Assembly: GCA_009602725.1 (NCBI GenBank)
Contig: WELB01000069.1
Span: 5,742 to 44,710, forward strand
Length of the DNA stretch: 38,969 nt
Origin: Spirogloea muscicola
Lineage: Eukaryota > Streptophyta > Zygnematophyceae > Spirogloeales > Spirogloeaceae
Direction of reading: 5' to 3'
The notes under the pieces were generated by a model. That model saw only the letters and a program-made list of their open reading frames with translations. It had not been told where the DNA came from and ran no database searches. A program made the translations under genes and the position numbers. Shown here one piece after another: positions 11,990 to 23,365 of the stretch. Within the stretch, counting starts at the first letter, position 1; the number at the start of each line of letters is the position of its first letter.

Positions 11990-12245
11990 GGCCGCCGCGC
12001 CCGCCAGTCCCGCCGCGAAGCCCGGAATGGGAGGAATGGCAGCAGAACACCGAGACAGATGCTGTCGCGTGACGATCCATACAACGCGGCTGTAAGCGCC
12101 AGCCGGATGAATGCAGATGGAGTTTATATGGAAGAAAACAGTTCACGTATAAGTTAGCGGAGCAACAGCCTTGGAAAGGTTATCTTTGAGTCATTAAGTG
12201 AGAGAACACAAACTATTGAGCATTGTTTTGTGAGGCTATATTGGC

Positions 12246-12775
12246 CTGACCTGAGGTTGCTTAGCAGGGGTTACTGAGGAAGAAGTGGCTCTCTGAGTGC
12301 ATCGCAGCACTTAGTTTCTTCTTGTGCTTGTTGTTCCCAGTGCTTCCCCTAGCCCCTTCTCGTCCTTTGTTCATTCTTTTTTGGGCTGGCTTTTTCTCTT
12401 CTTTTCCAGCCCCTAGCCTCTTTCTTTCTTTCTTTATCATCTTCAGGCCCCCTTCGTAGCTGCTTAGCGCTCTTTGGAAGAAAGGGGCTCGCCCATTGAG
12501 GATAGAAGAAGTGGCTCTCCTAATGGGGGCAAGGGCTGTGAGAAGCCAGCCCGAGAAGAATTGACAAGGTTCGAAGGGGCCAAAGAACGAGCTAGGCAGC
12601 GACTGCGGGGCCTGAAGAGGCTATGGCAGAACGGGGGAGGATGGACCACTTAGTAGTTACGAGTGAGGAGCCTCACATCCGACAGACTAGCTGCCGGTAA
12701 ACTATCCCCCTGACGAAAGCCGGAGGCCGCAGCGAGAGCACGGCCAGCACGCAGATGCAAGGCGTGGGCCATGGN
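12246..12775. repeat. Dispersed repeat between the duplicated WASH 5' exons
   Basis: 12246-12277 (+) reads PDLRLLSRGY then stop. 12464-12740 carries the family core (GGCTGTGAGAAGCCAGCCC near 12534) and, on the minus strand, ends LPAASLSDVRLLTRNY then stop at 12650-12652. 12340-12460 is pyrimidine-rich. 12736-12770 matches about 26655-26690. The block separates the two copies of the WASH 5' exons. An N lies at 12775. Confidence 0.7.
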
Positions 12776-13286
12776 AGACGAGAGGCCCTGCAGCCGCTGC
12801 TGCTCCTCATCAACCTGGCATCGACGTGGGAGCAAAGCAGCGCCAGAGAGACACAGTGCACCATGTCAGCTCGGGGACTGACGAGGTGCAGGTGCAGCTC
12901 TGCATCTGCGGCCTTCACGAGCTATATCCGAGTCGGCCGATCGGAGCCACCAGGAGACAACGGGCCAGAGCCAGTGGCAGAGCTGCGCGGCAGCGCGCTC
13001 CTCACACGCTCCCCCAAGGCGTCGAAGATGGCGGTGGCGGCGTCGCGCAGAGCGAGGAGGCTGCCGCACAGCCGGTCGTACGTCTCGGACGGGCGCAGGT
13101 CCTGTGCCACCACTGAGCGTGGCGCAGCGGGGGGGAGTGTCAGCGATGAGGCAGCTGTCGTTGTCTGAGCCTGGCCGGCGGTCTGCCCCCGCCGCACGCA
13201 GGCCCCCTTCCCGACAGCGACGAGGCCCGCCCGCGCGTCGAGGACGGCGGCGACGCACCGGGGACCTCGAAGGCCTGCGCCGCCAT
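12650..13286 (-). pseudogene. Duplicated WASH 5' exons (truncated copy or alternative first exons)
   Basis: Exons 13286-13259, 13112-13006 and a third starting at 12814 match WASH exons 1-3. Exons 1 and 2 have identical lengths (28 and 107 nt) and the same splice phases. Among shared residues I see Val to Ile in the ATAIFDALGER segment and Ser to Pro at the end of exon 1. Exon 3 keeps VDEEQQRLQGL, then loses similarity near the N at 12775 and stays open into the dispersed repeat. It stops after LLTRNY at 12650. Read straight through, it would encode about 99 residues carrying only the WAHD1-like N-terminus. It may be a decaying copy, an expressed short paralogue, or a second 5' end spliced to the full gene. 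Upstream flanks also match (11990-12253 against 13287-13572) but are clearly diverged. Confidence 0.7.
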
Positions 13287-13572
13287 GGCCGCCGCGCCGG
13301 CCAGTCCCGCCGCGAAGCCCCGAGTGGAGGGAATGGAAGCACCACGGCTGACTGGTGCTGTCGTTTGAAGATTCATACAAAGCGGCTGTAAGAGAGAAGG
13401 CGCGCGGGGCGCATGAAATGAAAGGGAGGCTGTAAACGACCAGCCGGGTGCATGCAGATGGGGCTCATATCGACGTGTAAGTTAGCGGGGCTACAGGCTA
13501 GGAAAGGGATATCTTAGATGGGAGAACATGGGATGGGGTATTGAGCATTTCCGTGTCAGGCTATATTGGCAC

Positions 13573-14115
13573 TGGTGATGGCATCAAATAGCAGTGGCAC
13601 TAACGGCAAGCCTCCGTTCCTTCTTGTTCGCCCCGCACGGCTGTGCGCCCGTCGATCAGGGCGCCCGCATCGGAGGGCCAAGCACCGTGGACGTGGCCGC
13701 GCCCGAGGGGCGTGGCCGCTTGTTCTCCGACAGCTTCTCGGCAACCTCCGAGTCGGTGGGCTCCTGCCGTGGACACATCAACAGTGCCTTGCAGCCATCT
13801 ATTTGACGGCAGCCGAGGCGCAGCCCGTCGGGGTCGCATAACGGTGACTGTCCTCGATAAACCAGCTGCCGATAACCTCCACCCGGTTTGGGATGAAGCT
13901 GCTGGTAAGACCTGTAACACCAAATTCCACTTCTGCCGACGTCGACTGCGCCTGCGTGTCTCCGCGCCACTCCCCGCGGCGGCTGCGGCGGCGGCGGCGG
14001 CGTAGCAGCAGAGAGGGGAGTAGAGAGGCGAGGGACGAGGGCGCGCACGAAAGCGATTGAGGCTGGGAGGCGCTACGGACGATATCGTTTTGCTGGTGCG
14101 GCCTGCGGGGCGGCC
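13573..14115. promoter_or_regulatory. Divergent GC-rich intergenic region upstream of FtsH
   Basis: This region lies between the duplicated WASH 5' end (-) and FtsH (+). It is GC-rich with a GCG/GGC run near 13975-14003. Several overlapping ORFs are open on both strands. One on the minus strand (13656-14048, 130 residues) has a fairly natural stretch, QEPTDSEVAEKLSENKRPRP, but no family is recognised. I treat it as promoter with a low-confidence ORF. Confidence 0.35.
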
Positions 14116-17100
14116 ATGCAGGCCCTGCAGGCGCAGCGGTCGGGCCGCTCGCTGCTGGCCCACGCCCTGCGCAACTCTCCGCTCTCGCAGCAGGCAAGCC
14201 TGCTGCGGGAAAGGCTCGCGTCCGGCCTCACAGCGGAGACTTCGTCGCAGATAGCGCCAGACCTGGGAGCCGGCCTGAGGGGCTTCCGGTGTGGGGCTTA
14301 CCATACTACGTCTCGGCGTGCTGGAGCCACGCCACCGCACCTCGGGTCTGTGCCACTGGGGTACTTGGATGCGGCTGCCAGTAGGCGGCCTTTCCATGTC
14401 CTCCTCGGCCAGGCAGGGTCTGCGGTAAGGAATTACAGTGGAGGCGGACTTGGTGTCAGGGAAGCTCTTGAAGCTGCGCAGCAGTGGCGAACTCGCCTAG
14501 TCTCGCAGCTCCAACAGAGAGGCAGCAAGGTGAGATACCTTCTATGTGTACCCTTCTGTACTCTACAAGAAGACGGATGAAGCATCAATCGGATATGTGC
14601 CGAAGTAATGAATCTTGTTGTCGTCCTCACTTATACAGCATGATGATGTATTGATTGCAATTTTCTAGTCTGATGTTGGGATTATGTAGCTGCAGTGGCA
14701 GACAGGAGTGGGGCATCCGGGGAGATCATTGAGAAGATTCTCCTCTGAAGGCCCTAAGAAGAAAGGTACAGCATCTTCTCACCATCTTTGCACCATATTT
14801 GCAGCCTCTTTGCAGCATCATCAACAAGTAGTGTGCCGCCATTTCAAGCGGAACAATGAGGAGGCCACAGGCCAATCCACCCTGCCTGATGGAGTCTGTG
14901 GTTCTGTCGCCGTTGACAGACTATGAGAACTTTTATCCCAAGAACAAGAAAGAGCTACCAAGGGGCCAGCGGGAGCACAAAACTGAGGGAAGAGGTAATG
15001 ATACAATCACAAATTCACTTCTCCCTTGTATACAAATATGGCTTGTATTATTGGGGCACGGTGCCAGCTTCTGGCACTGCTCATTTCATGCCATCATGGA
15101 GAGCATATAATGCTCTCTGGAATTACCTTCTTGTCACTTGCAGAGGAAGGGAAAAGTGAGCAGCAGAAGGGTTTTGACAACATGTACAAAGAGTATGGTG
15201 GACAGATGCAATCACTGGTCTTAACTTCCCTGGTTACTGCTGCCGTGTTGGCAAGCCTTTCTGTTGGCCGACCAGAGTCGCAGGAGGTAAGTCGAGCCTG
15301 CACTCGTTGGCTGCAATGATAAGCTAACAATCAGGGCACTAGGTCTTGTTGGTCTTTTAGAACCCCTTCTCAAGTACTGCAGCCTGTTGTTGTCAAGTCA
15401 TGCCATTAGAAAACAGCATCGCACACATGCACGGTAATTTGCACAATTCAGCTTTGCCCCCCCCATGTGAGAGGTGTTGCAGCTCAATCTATGCTGTGGA
15501 GCTGTTCTGTGAGTGCAGATAAGCTTCCAAGAATTCAAGAACAAGCTGTTAGAGGCTGGAGTGGTGGACCGCATTGAGGTTTCTAACAAGAATACAGCAA
15601 AAGTATATGTCTATCCGCAAAAGCTTGCGACAGCCAAGAGCGAGTTTAGTGATCTGAGTCCGTCAGAAACCAAGCCGCCGCAACAGCAGAACCCAAGTCA
15701 GTACAAGTTCTACTTCAACATTGGTAGCATTGACTCTTTTGAGCGAAAGCTGGAAGACGCCCAGGATGCGCTGGGCATGGACCCCCATGAGTACGTGCCG
15801 GTCACCTATGTAACAGAAATGAGCTGGCAAAATGAGCTCTTGAGGCTGTCGCCAACTCTCTTGTTGGTTGCTGCGTACGTCTTCTTCACCCGTCGCATGC
15901 AAGGCGGCCTTGGTGTTGGAGGTGGAGGAGGAGGAGGAGCTCGGGGAATTTTCAATGTTGGCAAGGCGCAGGTTACGAAGGTGGATAAGAACTCAAAGAA
16001 CAAGGTCAGTCATTCATTAGCACAGTATGAAAATAGTCTGTGGTGGCTACATAAGGCGACATGTATCTGCTAGCAACCTGCATGGCTTTGGGAAGAGGAA
16101 GAGTTTTTTGGATTCTGGCAGCTGACGCTGACAAGGTGTGGACTTGTTGCTATCAACCATCAGGTCTACTTCAAGGATGTTGCTGGTTGCGACGAAGCAA
16201 AACAGGAAGTCATGGAGTTTGTGCATTTCCTGAAGAACCCAAAGAAGTATCAAGAGCTTGGTGCAAAGATTCCCAAGGGTGCCCTCCTCGTTGGCCCTCC
16301 AGGGACTGGCAAAACGCTTCTTGCAAAGGCAACGGCAGGGGAGGTAAACCCTCTTTGATTGTTGCTACTTTCCTCAACTTGACAAAGTATCGTCTCTCAT
16401 TCTCGGTAAGCTGCTGACAGGCCTTGGTTGCAAACTGAATGGAATCTCGGCTTTGTGTTACTATTATGCCATTATGCAAGTCTGTCATTATCTTAACCAG
16501 AAACGTCCTCCTTGTACCTTTGACAGGCCGGTGTTCCCTTTTTATCGATTAGCGGGTCGGATTTTATGGAGATGTTTGTTGGCGTGGGCCCTTCCAGAGT
16601 CAGAGACCTTTTTGCTCAGGCCAGGTCAGCTCAGCCAAGCATCATCTTCATTGACGAGATTGATGCAATCGGGCGAGCACGAGGCAGGGGAGGTTTTGCT
16701 GGAGGGAATGATGAGCGGGAGAACACATTAAATCAGCTACTGGTGGAGATGGATGGCTTTGCGTCGACCTCTGGGGTTGTCATACTGGCGGGAACAAATC
16801 GGCCAGACATCCTTGATCCTGCCCTCCTCAGGCCAGGGCGATTTGACCGCCAGATAGCAATTGACCGGCCTGACATCAATGGACGCGAGCAGATTTTCCA
16901 GATCTACCTGAAGAAGCTGAAGCTTGACAAAGATGTGCGGACGTAAAGCATTTTTCATCAGACCATATGGCTTGCTTCACGTCTATGTCATATTCTTTCT
17001 CCTGCCATAATGTAGATGCCAGCAGATGACCTGCTTATGGTTTTTCTGTACTGACACCAAGGCTGGCAAATGCAGGTGACTTTCTATTCTCAAAGGATGG

Positions 17101-18580
17101 CTGCACTGACCCCAGGCTTTGCTGGGGCAGACATTGCAAATGTAGCAAATGAGGCTGCGCTGATTGCTGCTCGTCATGATCGAGCAGTGGTTATCATGGA
17201 CGACTTTGAGGCAGCAATTGACAGAATAATTGGAGGTTTAGAGAAGAAGAAGAAGGTAAGTGTGCTGCCCATGGTAATATTGTGGATGTACAATCGGGCA
17301 TTGAGCTTCAAGCTGTAGGAGGCTGTGAGCCTTTCCGTCTCTTATCCAGAGGTGCATTGGGAATTTATGTGTTATTGCACAGGTCATTAGCAAGGAGGAG
17401 CGGAGAACGGTTGCTTATCATGAAGCAGGGCATGCCGTCGCGGGATGGTTCCTGGAGCACGCCGAACCTCTGCTGAAGGTGTCTATTGTGCCTCGCGGTA
17501 CAGCCGCCTTGGGATTTGCCCAGTACCTTCCCAATGAAAACCTCCTGATGACTAAGGAGCAGCTTTTGGACATGACCTGCATGACACTGGGAGGGCGGGC
17601 TTCTGAAGAGGTGAGGCTGTTGTGCAGAACGCTTTCTAGGCAGTGTTGGAGAAGGGGCCCCCTTATATTGGTTAATGATTACGTATCTTTCAGTATCTGT
17701 CCACCAAAAACTCAAGCTCCCACACTGCTGTAGCATTTGGGTATCACAAACTCAATAGCGAGGATTCATTGCTACTGCTCAGGGCTGAATACTTGTGTTT
17801 TGAGTTGGCAGATCTTGCTGGGGAAGATTTCTACAGGTGCTCAGAATGATCTGGAGAAGGTCACTAAGATGACATACGCTCAAGTAGCCATATATGGCTT
17901 CAGTGACAAAGTAGGTCTGCTGTCCTTCCCTCAGAGGGATCAAGGTGGGCTGGAGGGCCTCAACAAGCCATATGGCAACCAGACTGCTGAAATTATTGAT
18001 GTGGAGGTATGTTATGATTTGCTGATACAGTTGCATGTCACTCGTCAACCATTCATGCTGCTGCTTTGAAGTACTACCTGTTTAGTACTGAGACAGCCTG
18101 TAGTGATTTTGGTGGCATGTCATGCTGGTCAAGCTGGATGTTGCTACTTTTTATGCTAGCCATTCTTACCAACCTACAATATATGAATATGTTGCTCATG
18201 GCAAGTTGCTTGTCAGCTCAAATCTGATGGAATGTTGGCAGGTGCGTGAGTGGGTGGACAAGGCATACAAACGGACTCTGGCTATTATGAAGGAGCACAG
18301 GGCTGGAGTGGAGGCGCTGGCACAGCAGCTACTGTTGCGAGAGGTCCTCCACCAGGAAGACCTCGTCAAGATCCTGGGTCCGCGGCCTTTCACAAGTGCA
18401 GAGCTCACAAATTACGACAAATTCAAGCAGGGCTTTGCTGGAAATGAGGAGCTGAACCAAGGCAAAGACAAGGGCGAGGAGGTGGAGGAGGACAGCGGCA
18501 AGGCGGAGTCCCCTGGGGGTGGCAGCGGTGGCGGCCTCTTAGGCGTGCCAGTGCTTGCGGCCGTGCAGGGCACCCTTTAG
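14116..18580 (+). CDS. FTSH3: Mitochondrial FtsH-type AAA metalloprotease (FTSH3/10, m-AAA type)
   Basis: Eleven phase-consistent exons: 14116-14529, 14702-14765, 14920-14994, 15144-15286, 15519-16004, 16164-16343, 16527-16934, 17076-17255, 17383-17610, 17812-18006 and 18242-18580; 903 residues. The N-terminus is Arg/Leu/Ser-rich with few acidic residues, as in a mitochondrial presequence. [11 protein letters not shown] then [11 protein letters not shown] follow, as in plant FTSH3/10. Two membrane segments flank the intermembrane domain ([20 protein letters not shown] near 212, [17 protein letters not shown] near 345). Walker A GPPGTGKT is about 438-445, Walker B IIFIDEID about 493-500, and the zinc site HEAGH about 663-667. 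Such proteases degrade and process inner-membrane proteins from the matrix side. Exon 7 is ended at a GTGCGG donor because this restores KLDKDVTFYSQR at family length. Exon 2 could instead start six bases earlier. The tail is Glu/Gly-rich. The paralogue (3 or 10) cannot be told. Confidence 0.93.
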
Positions 18581-20288
18581 AGACAGCGAATTGGCCTCAC
18601 CTACGCCCATTGTGCCGTTGGTTGCAACGCTCGTGTCAGCGGGGCCAGAGATGTCCCTGTCGTGCTGGGCGTGGCTTCCTAGGCAAACCTCAGTTGCTTC
18701 AGCAGAGTGGCTATCTAGGCTCAGGCTCTGGGTATCTAGGTTCAGGCTCCTCAGAACCTTGGCAAGCAAGTCCTTCTGCTTCCACACTGTTGCTATTTCT
18801 AGCTCGGCATTGCTTCTGGCGCAGCCCCTTGCATGTTTCACTGTGTGGCAGCGGTGGGGCTGCCAGCAGATGTGCAGACCTGTGCACAATCACCTCTGAA
18901 AAGCAGAGTCTATGTCGCAGCAAAGTTGATGCTAGTGACTCATTGGCAGCGTCATTGCAGCTCGATTAGGCCTGCCCTCATCAGTGTCTTGTCGCAGCAC
19001 TTTGTGATAAAACGTGAAAGGCCCTTGTACAGCATATGCTCATCAAAGATAGGGATGGTTAACAGCGCCATTGACAAGCGTGGTTAATGCGGTAGCTCGT
19101 CTGTTGTGCTTGGGTTTTGGAACAATTGAAAATCAATAGCTCACTGATATTCGCTTTATGTGCACTTTTGCTAGCTGTTCAAGTAAGAGGCTCAAGTGCC
19201 ACATGTCCCTTACGAGGTAAGGCCGACCGAGCAGGGCCCACATAGCTCACGACAGACGCCTACATCCTGGTATATTGCACTGGTATCTTGCATGCACCTG
19301 TCCAAGTCAGAGCAGGGGTCAGGCATCGCCTCGTAGGACCCGCTACTCGGAGACTAGTTTCTCTGACCTGCGCATGGGGGGATATAGAGCACCCAGTGCT
19401 TGATTCCCTGTGTGCTTTAGCTCATTCCAAGCCCCTTTGCTTTTTGTACATTCTCTTTCCTGCGCTGGCCAATCACAGCCACCGCCAGTTACTGGAGGAG
19501 TTTTTCTCTATCGTTTACACGGTGGAGGTTACCTGCGGGAGGGCCACTGAGAGCTGCTAACAGTCTTTCATGATCTGACACAACATCCTATGACAGCTGG
19601 CCTTTCTCAACCGCCGCCTGTTCTTGGAGGAGCTCCTTCCTCTTGGTTGCTCTTCCTCCACTGAGCTCGTCTGACTTCCTACAGCTGACACGGGGTTACC
19701 AAGAGCGCCCTGTCTGCCAAGCCTCTGGCTCCGCTAGACTCATGAACATTCCTCTGTATCGGCTGTAGTCTCTTGCATAAGAAGCAAGCGCGGCCAGATA
19801 AAACTGGTGGCTGGGAGAGGCCAGCCCAAAGCAATGGACAAGGTCTGAAGGAGCCGGAGTGCTAAGGACTGAGACAGCAGCAAGCGGACTCTCAGCAACC
19901 TCTAGTCAGTAGCTGCAAGTCTGAATAGCTAGCAGGCGGAAAGACGTCGCCCGGACTGAAGCCGGAGGACGCCGCCACATGCATAGCTGTGTGGTTTAGG
20001 CGCCTTTGGCCCTTTGGACCTTGTTCAATCTTTCTGGGCTTGCTATTAACAGCCCCTGCCTCATAATGGAAGAGCCGTTCAGTCTGTATACACCTGGCTG
20101 GCTTCAAAGCGAGTCCAGTGGCCACTGGCTGCTGTATATGGCTTAGCCCTGTCACAGCCGGCAGTCGTCCTCTTAGACCTCAGGGGTTTAGAAAACCCTC
20201 GTTGCTCAGTGCCAAGCTCCGCCGCCGCCGCCACCGCCATTGCTGCTGCCGAGCGCAAGAGGCTCTGCCGTCGTCGAGGCGCCAGTCC
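18581..20288. other. Intergenic: FtsH 3' region, repeats and BUD23 promoter
   Basis: 18690-18750 has an imperfect tandem of about 20 nt. 19312-19371 resembles 26012-26075 at protein level (RTRYSETSFSDLR against GTRYLETIVSNLR). 19440-19500 carries the core GCTGGCCAATCACAGCC. 19780-20060 is a full dispersed-repeat copy. The last 100 bases are GC-rich promoter or 5' UTR of BUD23. Confidence 0.6.
19780..20060 (-). repeat. Dispersed repeat family, copy near BUD23
   Basis: 19780-19975 matches 6310-6505 almost base for base, including the segment ending FPPASYSDLQLLTRGC then stop at 19892-19894 on the minus strand. 19985-20055 matches the complement of 6955-7025, with the repeat core degenerate there. 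The two outer parts of the longer copy at 6300-7045 are therefore kept, but one is inverted relative to it. Confidence 0.75.
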
Positions 20289-22804
20289 ATGGCGGCCCGC
20301 CCGGAGGCGCAGGCGCCGCCGGAGGTGTTCTACTCGGCCGCCGAGGCGCGCAAGTACACCACGTCGTCGCGCATCGTCGACATCCAGGTGCGCCGCCGCC
20401 GCCGCCGCCAAAGCTGACTCCAGGCTCGCCGCCGCCCCTGACGCTTGCTTGCCTATCTACTGGAAGCGTCTGTCTTCTTCCTGCTCGTTCACGGCGACCG
20501 CGATTGCAGGCAAGGCTGACGGAGCGCGCGGTCGAGCTCCTGGCGCTGCCCGACGACGGCGCCGCACGCCTGCTACTCGACGTGGGTGAGGCAGCTGCCA
20601 CGCCCTGAGCCTCGAAACCCAACTATCAGAATGATCAAGCCTTGTGCGATGCAGCGAGTAGGGCCGGGACTCTATACCTCGGAGCTCGAGGTGCGCCACT
20701 CGTTGTTGCCGTGGCGGCTGTGTCGGCCGTTCACGGACTAAAACCCAATTCATTGTTCTCAAAGCTAGCTGCTGATTCACCGGCGCCTGCGCTGCTGTGG
20801 CGGCCCTGCACGGGTCAATTCGTGCTTGCAGGCTGCGGGTCGGGCCTGAGCGGCGAGGCGCTGACAGAAGCCGGCCACCACTGGATTGGCTGCGACATCT
20901 CCCCGGCCATGCTCGGTACGCGGCCACAAGGGACTCCGCCAGAGGCAAGGCCGAGGGCCTCTTTCACCTTGCGGCAGCGCTTTAGCACCGTGGGGGCCCT
21001 GCAATGCATATTGGCTCCGCTGATATACTCATGACCGCCCTCTGTATGCACCTGGCTGGCTTATACAGCCGCTCTTTGGATATCAGCAGCCGCACTCTTC
21101 TGATGCACACGCTCTCTGCCCTTCATCTGACGTGTAGCGTTGCAGTTGATCAGAAAGCCTTCATAATATCAGGGTGGTCAATTTGCTTATTGCTGCGTGC
21201 GGACAGATGTGGCCCTGGATCGCGAGGTGGAAGGCGACCTGCTCTTGGAGGACATGGGCCAGGTGTGTGCCGGCGAGGCGTCTTCATTGCCAAGCTCCGC
21301 TCTTACTACATCGGGCTCACGGAGTATATGGGGCTTTGCACGTCATCCGTGAGAAGTGACTGTTAGGGTTCGGATGGCTTCACTTAATCTGACAGGTCAA
21401 TGTGATAGTTGCCTATGGTCTGAGGGTGAAGAATCAAGTACAGTCCTATTCTATGCATTACTTTTCTACTACTTTCTCATAAGGTGCCATTGCAGTGCTC
21501 AAGTGAAGTATGCCATGTTTGTCGCTGGACAGGGCCTGGGCTTGAGGCCGGGCGTGATCGACGGCGCTATCAGCATATCCGCTGTGCAGGTAAGCGAGTT
21601 GACAGAGCAGAGCTGCAGGCTGCATCCGCTTGTTTCCAGGGCCCCTGCCAGCTCTTGAAATGAAGGCTGTTCAATCTGTAAATCTGTCACTGAAGCCCTT
21701 GAGGAACTTTCTCATGCTGGCTGATGGCTCAATGACTTTAACCTGAAAAAAAATTCTCATACTTGGAACCTTGGCTTCTTGGGAATCCACTGTGATGTCT
21801 CTGACAATTCTGGCCAGACAGTCACGTTTGGATGTGCAGCACTGGTGAGGTTCTGATATTTTGAGCTATTGTGCCTCTTTTTGTATGCAGTGGCTGTGCA
21901 ATGCTGACAAGACTGCAAATGAGCCCCGATTGCGACTAAGGTTGACTTCCACTTGTACATCTTGACAGATTGCACAGCAGGCAGAGTTGCTCATGGTGGC
22001 CATCATCTCAGGGGTATCACATGCCTGAGATGCAAGCTTGCAATATTGCAATGATGCAGGGCTTTTTTCCAATCGCTTTACCGGAGCTTGGCTAAGGGCG
22101 GGCGGGCTGTGCTCCAACTATACCCAGATGGCCAGAAGCAGCTAGAATTGATCTCGACTGCTGCAATGAAGGCTGGATTTGCCGGGGGCCTTGTCATTGA
22201 TTATCCTCACAGGTGAGCAGATCTGTACTGCCCAACAAGTGAGAGCTTCAAAAAAAGTCTTCACAAATAGTCTATTGCTTACACTGATTTCAGTTGCTTG
22301 CTCTTGCTTGGTAATGAAGCACGAAGGCAAAGAAGTACTATCTGGTTCTGGCGGCCGGGCTACCGGCTGCAGAAGCAAGGCTGCCAAAGGCTAGGGGTGA
22401 GGATGGCGGCAGCGGCAGCGAAGACGAATCCGATGGGGACGTGGACAATACTCAGGTGAGGGGTCGGGAAAGCTAATGGCAGTTGGTCATGCTTTACCTT
22501 ACTGGTTGACTGCTCTTGCATGCCTGCACTTTGTTCAGGGTTTGGAAATTGTACATGGGAAAGAGCAAGGCGTCCCAAGAGTTTGTCAAGAGGTGCTGAA
22601 TGCTCAATGCTTTTGGCGACTTGGCAGGTGATCGTGGCTGAGCGAGAGCGCAGCAAGAAGCGGGCTTCAGGGGGTGCACAAAACAAGCGCGGAAAAGGGC
22701 GCGCGTGGCTACTGAGGAAAAAGGAGCAGAGAAGGAACAAAGGCTTTGCTGATGTTCCTGGAGACACCAAGTACACAGGACGCAAGCGTAAAGATCGTTT
22801 CTGA
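20289..22804 (+). CDS. BUD23: 18S rRNA (guanine-N7)-methyltransferase BUD23
   Basis: Nine phase-consistent exons: 20289-20387, 20510-20585, 20832-20915, 21207-21262, 21533-21589, 21891-21940, 22060-22212, 22320-22455 and 22628-22804; 295 residues, close to the family norm. The N-terminus [20 protein letters not shown] is typical. SAM-binding motif I is [16 protein letters not shown] (about 55-70), followed by [38 protein letters not shown] and [16 protein letters not shown]. The basic tail ends [11 protein letters not shown], the conserved BUD23 C-terminus. The enzyme makes m7G in 18S rRNA helix 44 and acts with TRM112 in 40S maturation. A short acidic insert (about 226-235, [11 protein letters not shown]) lies before the basic region. 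The start is fixed by the GC-rich first exon. The 3' end converges on the 2Fe-2S/TPR gene. Confidence 0.94.
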
Positions 22805-23365
22805 ATTCCTGTTGCACACTCTGCAGCCATGCGTCAGTTCTGCACAATCAGGTATTTGAGGTTTCAGCGTGCCTCCACTATAACAAGGTCCTGGGCAGAG
22901 CTGTTGCAGCTTCGGGCCTTTCTGCTCTGGTTAACATAAGAAAGGCTGCTTTAGCTCATCCAGCATCGTCAGCGTCATGTAGATATTGGAGCCATGGCAG
23001 TGCATGAAGTATTGCATGGGCTCATGTTGTGCTTGTACATTTCATTACTGCTATGTGAAGCTCCCGCATTGCTGGCATGTCATTCTAGTGCTCATTACAA
23101 TCCCGACGCAGAAGAAGAATCGAAAAAGAACTGTTGTAAATGAATGTTGGGGCATCTTCTTAGCTTGCTCCCAGGTTTCTTCGGGAGTCAAAAAAATTGA
23201 AGAAATTCCAGAGTAGACCTAATGAGTGATTTATCTGAAGAGTCAAGATCAGGTGTTACATCCTGTCAATAGACAAGGCAGGGTATACTTACAGAGATGC
23301 ACAAACAAGCAGCACTGAGGCCGTGCTGCGGGCGTGCAGGATGCTCGCAATGGCAAGCACAATCA
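22805..23365. other. Convergent intergenic region
   Basis: This holds the 3' ends of BUD23 and the 2Fe-2S/TPR gene. TGTAA, the usual green-algal polyadenylation signal, occurs near 23134 on the + strand, though it is 330 bases from the BUD23 stop. No other feature is seen. Confidence 0.4.

Noticed and set aside
12560-12580. GGTTCGAAGGGG in the repeats as a tRNA B box
   Set aside because: It resembles a B box, but no A box or tRNA fold is found at the right distance. Other copies read GGTCTGAAGG or GGTCCAAAGG.
13600-14397. 265-residue minus-strand ORF
   Set aside because: It overlaps the first exon of FtsH antisense and is rich in Arg, Pro and Ala, as expected of GC-rich shadow frames.
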